A stretch of 21,327 bases of DNA from a virus, in IMG/VR virus record IMGVR_UViG_3300006921_000203, positions 1-21,327 of that record; one strand, 5' to 3'. Of this stretch, positions 18,366-21,327 are shown one piece after another. The stretch's first letter is position 1. Each line of letters opens with the position of its first letter. The translations under genes were made by a program, and so were the position numbers. Under the pieces are notes generated by a model. The model worked only from the letters and a program-made list of their open reading frames with translations. It was not told the origin of the DNA and did not search any database.

Positions 18366-21327
18366 TTATCCTCCTCGAACAACGTTAGTAAATCTTTCTA
18401 CAGGTTGTGCTCCAATATCAAACTTAGTTTCCATAGTTAAACCCTTAGCTTCAATTTTAGCTAGTATACTTTCCGTGGACATACCAGTAGCTTTAGCTAA
18501 GCCTTCAACCATCTTTTCTCTAATATTGTAATTAGCGTGGAGATCTTGAAATACTTTTCCTGATAATTGTTTGACCGCCTTAACATCATTTGGATGAACA
18601 AAGAATGCGTCATGCACAACTCTAACTTCAATACCTGCGGCATCCGCAGCTTGAACCAATTTATGCAAAAATCCCGCGTCCATCATATGTGTTACATTAG
18701 GCGCCATTCCCTGAGTCACCATTTTTGCATCTGTTGCAATCTTTTTAATGGCTTCAGGGGATATATCAGATTTAGGGACTTGATTGTATACAGTTACTTC
18801 TTGCCCTCTCCATTTAGCATCTTTTGCTGCCGCTAAATCGGGAACACCTTCAGGGCCAATAGTGGACCTAAAAGTTCTTTCGCTTCCCATAACATATCTT
18901 GTTAAGTCAGTTATATCACCAGAGGGGCCTTCAACTAGCAAAGGCTTTCTATTTTTAGCAGTGTTAAAAATCTTACCTATAACAGAATTAAATTCTTTAA
19001 ATTGATATTGAGTAGCAAGACCTTCATTTAAAGCCTTAGCCATACCCTTATCCCAATGAAATTCCATTAATTCGTCGGGATCAACACCACGTTCTAAAAT
19101 TGCTAACTTTTTTCTGCCATCTAATTGCGTGTTTAAATCAATTTTAAGAGTATCGTTTCCTGCTCCATAAGGAACTTTCATAACAATAGGTTTAACAATT
19201 CCTCTGTCCCCACCTAAAAATTCGTCTGAAATTTCTTTAAACAAACGAGCTTTTTCAGGATCGGTTTGGGCTAGCTCTTCGTAGCTAGACTCCATATACT
19301 TTTTGTATTTAACTCCAACATCTGTGTATAAGTCTTTAGCAATAGCGTCATCTGGAACACCTTCACTTAGCATTCTTATTTCTGCAGCAGTCAATCCTGT
19401 ACGGTCAACGGGGTCAGTAAGGACACTTGTTAACTTTAATATATTTTCATCACCGTATTGTGCGCCAATATGCTGAGAACCTGAAGAAGGCGCGTCAACC
19501 TCAATCATCATATTAGACTCATAAGGAACACCATTATCATGCGCTTTCTTAATCCGAGCTACTTCCATAACTCCTCTTAAATAAGGCCCCGCATCTTTTC
19601 GGTTCATCCATTTTGGATTCCAATCAGGATTATTTACATTGTCTAAAGCTTCTTGACCTTGCTTAAGGTAAGTATCTTTATTTTTTAGCCAATGCGAATG
19701 TCTATCTAATCCAGTGCCTTGTATTTTACTCAATCCCGCTTTATCGTCAAATAAAACTAAATCATCAACAATTTGGTTAAAGCCTTCATCCCCGTATACT
19801 ATCGGCTTTTTAGCCCCTGTAAAACCATGCCTAATTGCACCACCAGAGTTTAAAGAAGCTCCGGAAGGGTCTATAGGCGAAGTGCGCCCTCGCGTATCAA
19901 CATTATGTTGCATATAAACTTTAGCTTCAGGGTCATTAGCAAATCTTTTTTCCAACTCTTCGTCTAGTCTTCTAGTAAAGCTTTGTTTAGATTTGTACTG
20001 ATCTCCCCTAGTTTTAGTTTCTTTAGCAATAGAATCTAATGCTTTTGCGCGGCTTGAGAATGTCGATTCTTTTAATTCGATAAACTGCTTTCCTGTAGCA
20101 GGCTTATTAGGAAATGCCTCTTTAAGCATCTCCCCCAATTTATCGTACGCTTCAGTTAATTCATCTTGCTCTGTGTCAGTTAATCTGTGCATATTTAATG
20201 ACTCTTTATGCTCAGCTAATGGGCCAGGGCGTTCTTTTAAAATTCCCTTTTTGCCAAGTGTTTTAGTTAACGCAAAGAAATCTTTATCCATACCAAGCTG
20301 CTGCTTGCCTAAAATATTTAAGGATTTAATAACTGAGGGAAAGTTAGATTCTGATAATTGAACTTTGGTTCCTCCAGAAAAGAACTCTGCCTTAGTAGAC
20401 CCTCTTGGAAATCCAACTATTTCGCCAGCTTCATTCATAACCCAGTCACCATGGAAATCAATAGATGGATTTCTAGCTTCTCTAGGGCCTTCAAGAGCAT
20501 TCATTAATGTTCTTCCCCCAGAACGTGCCCAATCTTTAAAGCCTTTATTAGTAGTTAATAATAATTCGTCTTTAACTTCTAACCCTTTACCAATTTTGGT
20601 TTTAACTGTAGCTTCTTCAATAAACTCTCCTAAATTACCTCGGGTGTAGTTTAGCATAGTAGCCCCGGCTTCTCTACGTTTTTGTGGAGACCACCTATTT
20701 TTAGTGCCTATAGTCATACGGGCTTCTATCTTACGCCCTACTTTATCGTATAAGTCTTGCAAAGATACTCTTTCATAAACTTTTTCATGTCCGGCAACTT
20801 TTCTAGCTTGCCCAGCAGCGTTTTCGTCAATAACTCTTAGTGAGTCAATAAACATCCCGACTATTTTTTCATCGGACATATCTTCACTTTCAAATAATTT
20901 TTTGATGTCATTGCTTTTACGCATATCAGAAACAGACGACTTAAAGTTTTCAGTAGCTTTTGCTATAGAAGTAACTGTCTTATTACCCATTTCAGTTAAT
21001 TGCATAGTAGCAGGTTCAATTTCAAAGATATTTTTTACTTGCCCTTCAGGAATAAAGGTTTCAGGTGTATCTGGGCCATCCATAGCTAATCTAGTTTGCC
21101 CCTGCCCTAATTTAGATGAGTCAGCCCTTGCAGTTATAACACCTAGCTCACGAGTTCCATACGCCGCGTTTTGGTCAGCATAACTAGTGGGGCTAGTAAA
21201 TATACCCGGGCCTTTACCCGCGGCTGCAGGAGTCGATCCTGGACGATATTTAAAGTTACCTTCGTGAATGTCCCCCTGAGCATTTGTTCGATGAATATAA
21301 GTGTCCATAACTTCATCGCCAAAGTCA
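18366..21327 (-). CDS. Large N4 virion-type RNA polymerase (C-terminal part; 5' end outside window)
   Basis: The frame is open to the window edge (an ATG at 21308 gives 980 residues, but in-frame codons continue upstream), so the full protein is probably larger. Numbering from that ATG, all single-subunit RNA polymerase elements are present: DTRGR (471-475), motif A EVDAPSSGSQ with Asp605, motif B R702...KPIVMKVPYG with Lys706 and Tyr714, and motif C NVTHMMDAGF...VVHDAFF with His899 and Asp900. The Arg-4-Lys-8-Tyr spacing equals T7 and N4 enzymes. It differs strongly from the other polymerase here. N4 carries a giant virion RNA polymerase encoded on the strand opposite its early genes, as here. 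Residues 1-100 may be a separate ART-like domain. Confidence 0.85.
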   Translation of the reverse strand, partial: DFGDEVMDTYIHRTNAQGDIHEGNFKYRPGSTPAAAGKGPGIFTSPTSYADQNAAYGTRELGVITARADSSKLGQGQTRLAMDGPDTPETFIPEGQVKNIFEIEPATMQLTEMGNKTVTSIAKATENFKSSVSDMRKSNDIKKLFESEDMSDEKIVGMFIDSLRVIDENAAGQARKVAGHEKVYERVSLQDLYDKVGRKIEARMTIGTKNRWSPQKRREAGATMLNYTRGNLGEFIEEATVKTKIGKGLEVKDELLLTTNKGFKDWARSGGRTLMNALEGPREARNPSIDFHGDWVMNEAGEIVGFPRGSTKAEFFSGGTKVQLSESNFPSVIKSLNILGKQQLGMDKDFFALTKTLGKKGILKERPGPLAEHKESLNMHRLTDTEQDELTEAYDKLGEMLKEAFPNKPATGKQFIELKESTFSSRAKALDSIAKETKTRGDQYKSKQSFTRRLDEELEKRFANDPEAKVYMQHNVDTRGRTSPIDPSGASLNSGGAIRHGFTGAKKPIVYGDEGFNQIVDDLVLFDDKAGLSKIQGTGLDRHSHWLKNKDTYLKQGQEALDNVNNPDWNPKWMNRKDAGPYLRGVMEVARIKKAHDNGVPYESNMMIEVDAPSSGSQHIGAQYGDENILKLTSVLTDPVDRTGLTAAEIRMLSEGVPDDAIAKDLYTDVGVKYKKYMESSYEELAQTDPEKARLFKEISDEFLGGDRGIVKPIVMKVPYGAGNDTLKIDLNTQLDGRKKLAILERGVDPDELMEFHWDKGMAKALNEGLATQYQFKEFNSVIGKIFNTAKNRKPLLVEGPSGDITDLTRYVMGSERTFRSTIGPEGVPDLAAAKDAKWRGQEVTVYNQVPKSDISPEAIKKIATDAKMVTQGMAPNVTHMMDAGFLHKLVQAADAAGIEVRVVHDAFFVHPNDVKAVKQLSGKVFQDLHANYNIREKMVEGLAKATGMSTESILAKIEAKGLTMETKFDIGAQPVERFTNVVRGG

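Noticed and set aside
18331-21183. Several + strand ORFs of 60-94 codons opposite the large - strand gene
   Set aside because: They are antisense to a protein with clear catalytic motifs and have no recognisable domains.

Overview
The window is part of an AT-rich, tightly packed lytic bacteriophage genome with T7-like and N4-like traits. The nucleotide-metabolism gene set resembles that of marine podophages, but nothing here identifies the host. Genes overlap by a few bases, most are preceded by GGAG-type ribosome binding sites, and no tRNA, integrase, CRISPR or insertion sequence was seen.

Region 1 (1-5350, + strand) is an early-type block of about twenty small genes. It contains unknown proteins, small membrane peptides, a putative lipoprotein, and a nucleotide group: a MazG-like pyrophosphohydrolase, a dATP/dGTP diphosphohydrolase-like protein and a ThyA-family enzyme. 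The ThyA-family enzyme carries Asp where thymidylate synthases carry the dUMP-selecting Asn, which points to dCMP as substrate and to modified cytosine in the phage DNA. Five copies of a small self-cleaving RNA fold punctuate this block. Region 2 (5360-13673, + strand) encodes a single-subunit RNA polymerase, a zinc-finger/GIY-YIG-like protein, a 5'-3' exonuclease, a gp2.5-like SSB, a gp4-like primase-helicase and a T7-like DNA polymerase, with a sixth ribozyme before the primase-helicase; it ends in a clear intrinsic terminator. Region 3 (13744-17907, + strand) encodes both subunits of a class I ribonucleotide reductase, small proteins, a gp3-like endonuclease I and a thioredoxin. Region 4 (17908-18132) is a hairpin-rich convergent intergenic stretch with two terminator-like structures. 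Region 5 (18133-21327, - strand) encodes a small protein and the C-terminal part of a large protein open at the window edge. That protein has all the hallmarks of a second single-subunit RNA polymerase (DxxGR, motifs A, B and C), in the position expected of an N4-type virion RNA polymerase.

The strongest unusual signal is the series of six hammerhead ribozymes (126-182, 593-649, 1273-1329, 2386-2442, 4787-4843, 9811-9873). Each has the type II order CGAAA - stem III - GUC - stem I - CUGANGA. Stem II is reduced to 1-3 base pairs, and the loop of stem I instead pairs with the five or six bases two or three positions downstream of the core. Stem I and this pseudoknot differ in sequence from copy to copy but keep pairing. 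Most copies lie within a few bases of a stop codon, and all lie 56-81 nt before the next start codon. They look like RNA-encoded mRNA processing sites, a possible replacement for the RNase III sites that T7-like phages use. Two polymerases (a virion one acting first, the + strand one made early), a polymerase with a possible thioredoxin-binding insertion plus a phage thioredoxin, and a complete dNTP supply fit a virulent phage that takes over transcription and nucleotide pools.
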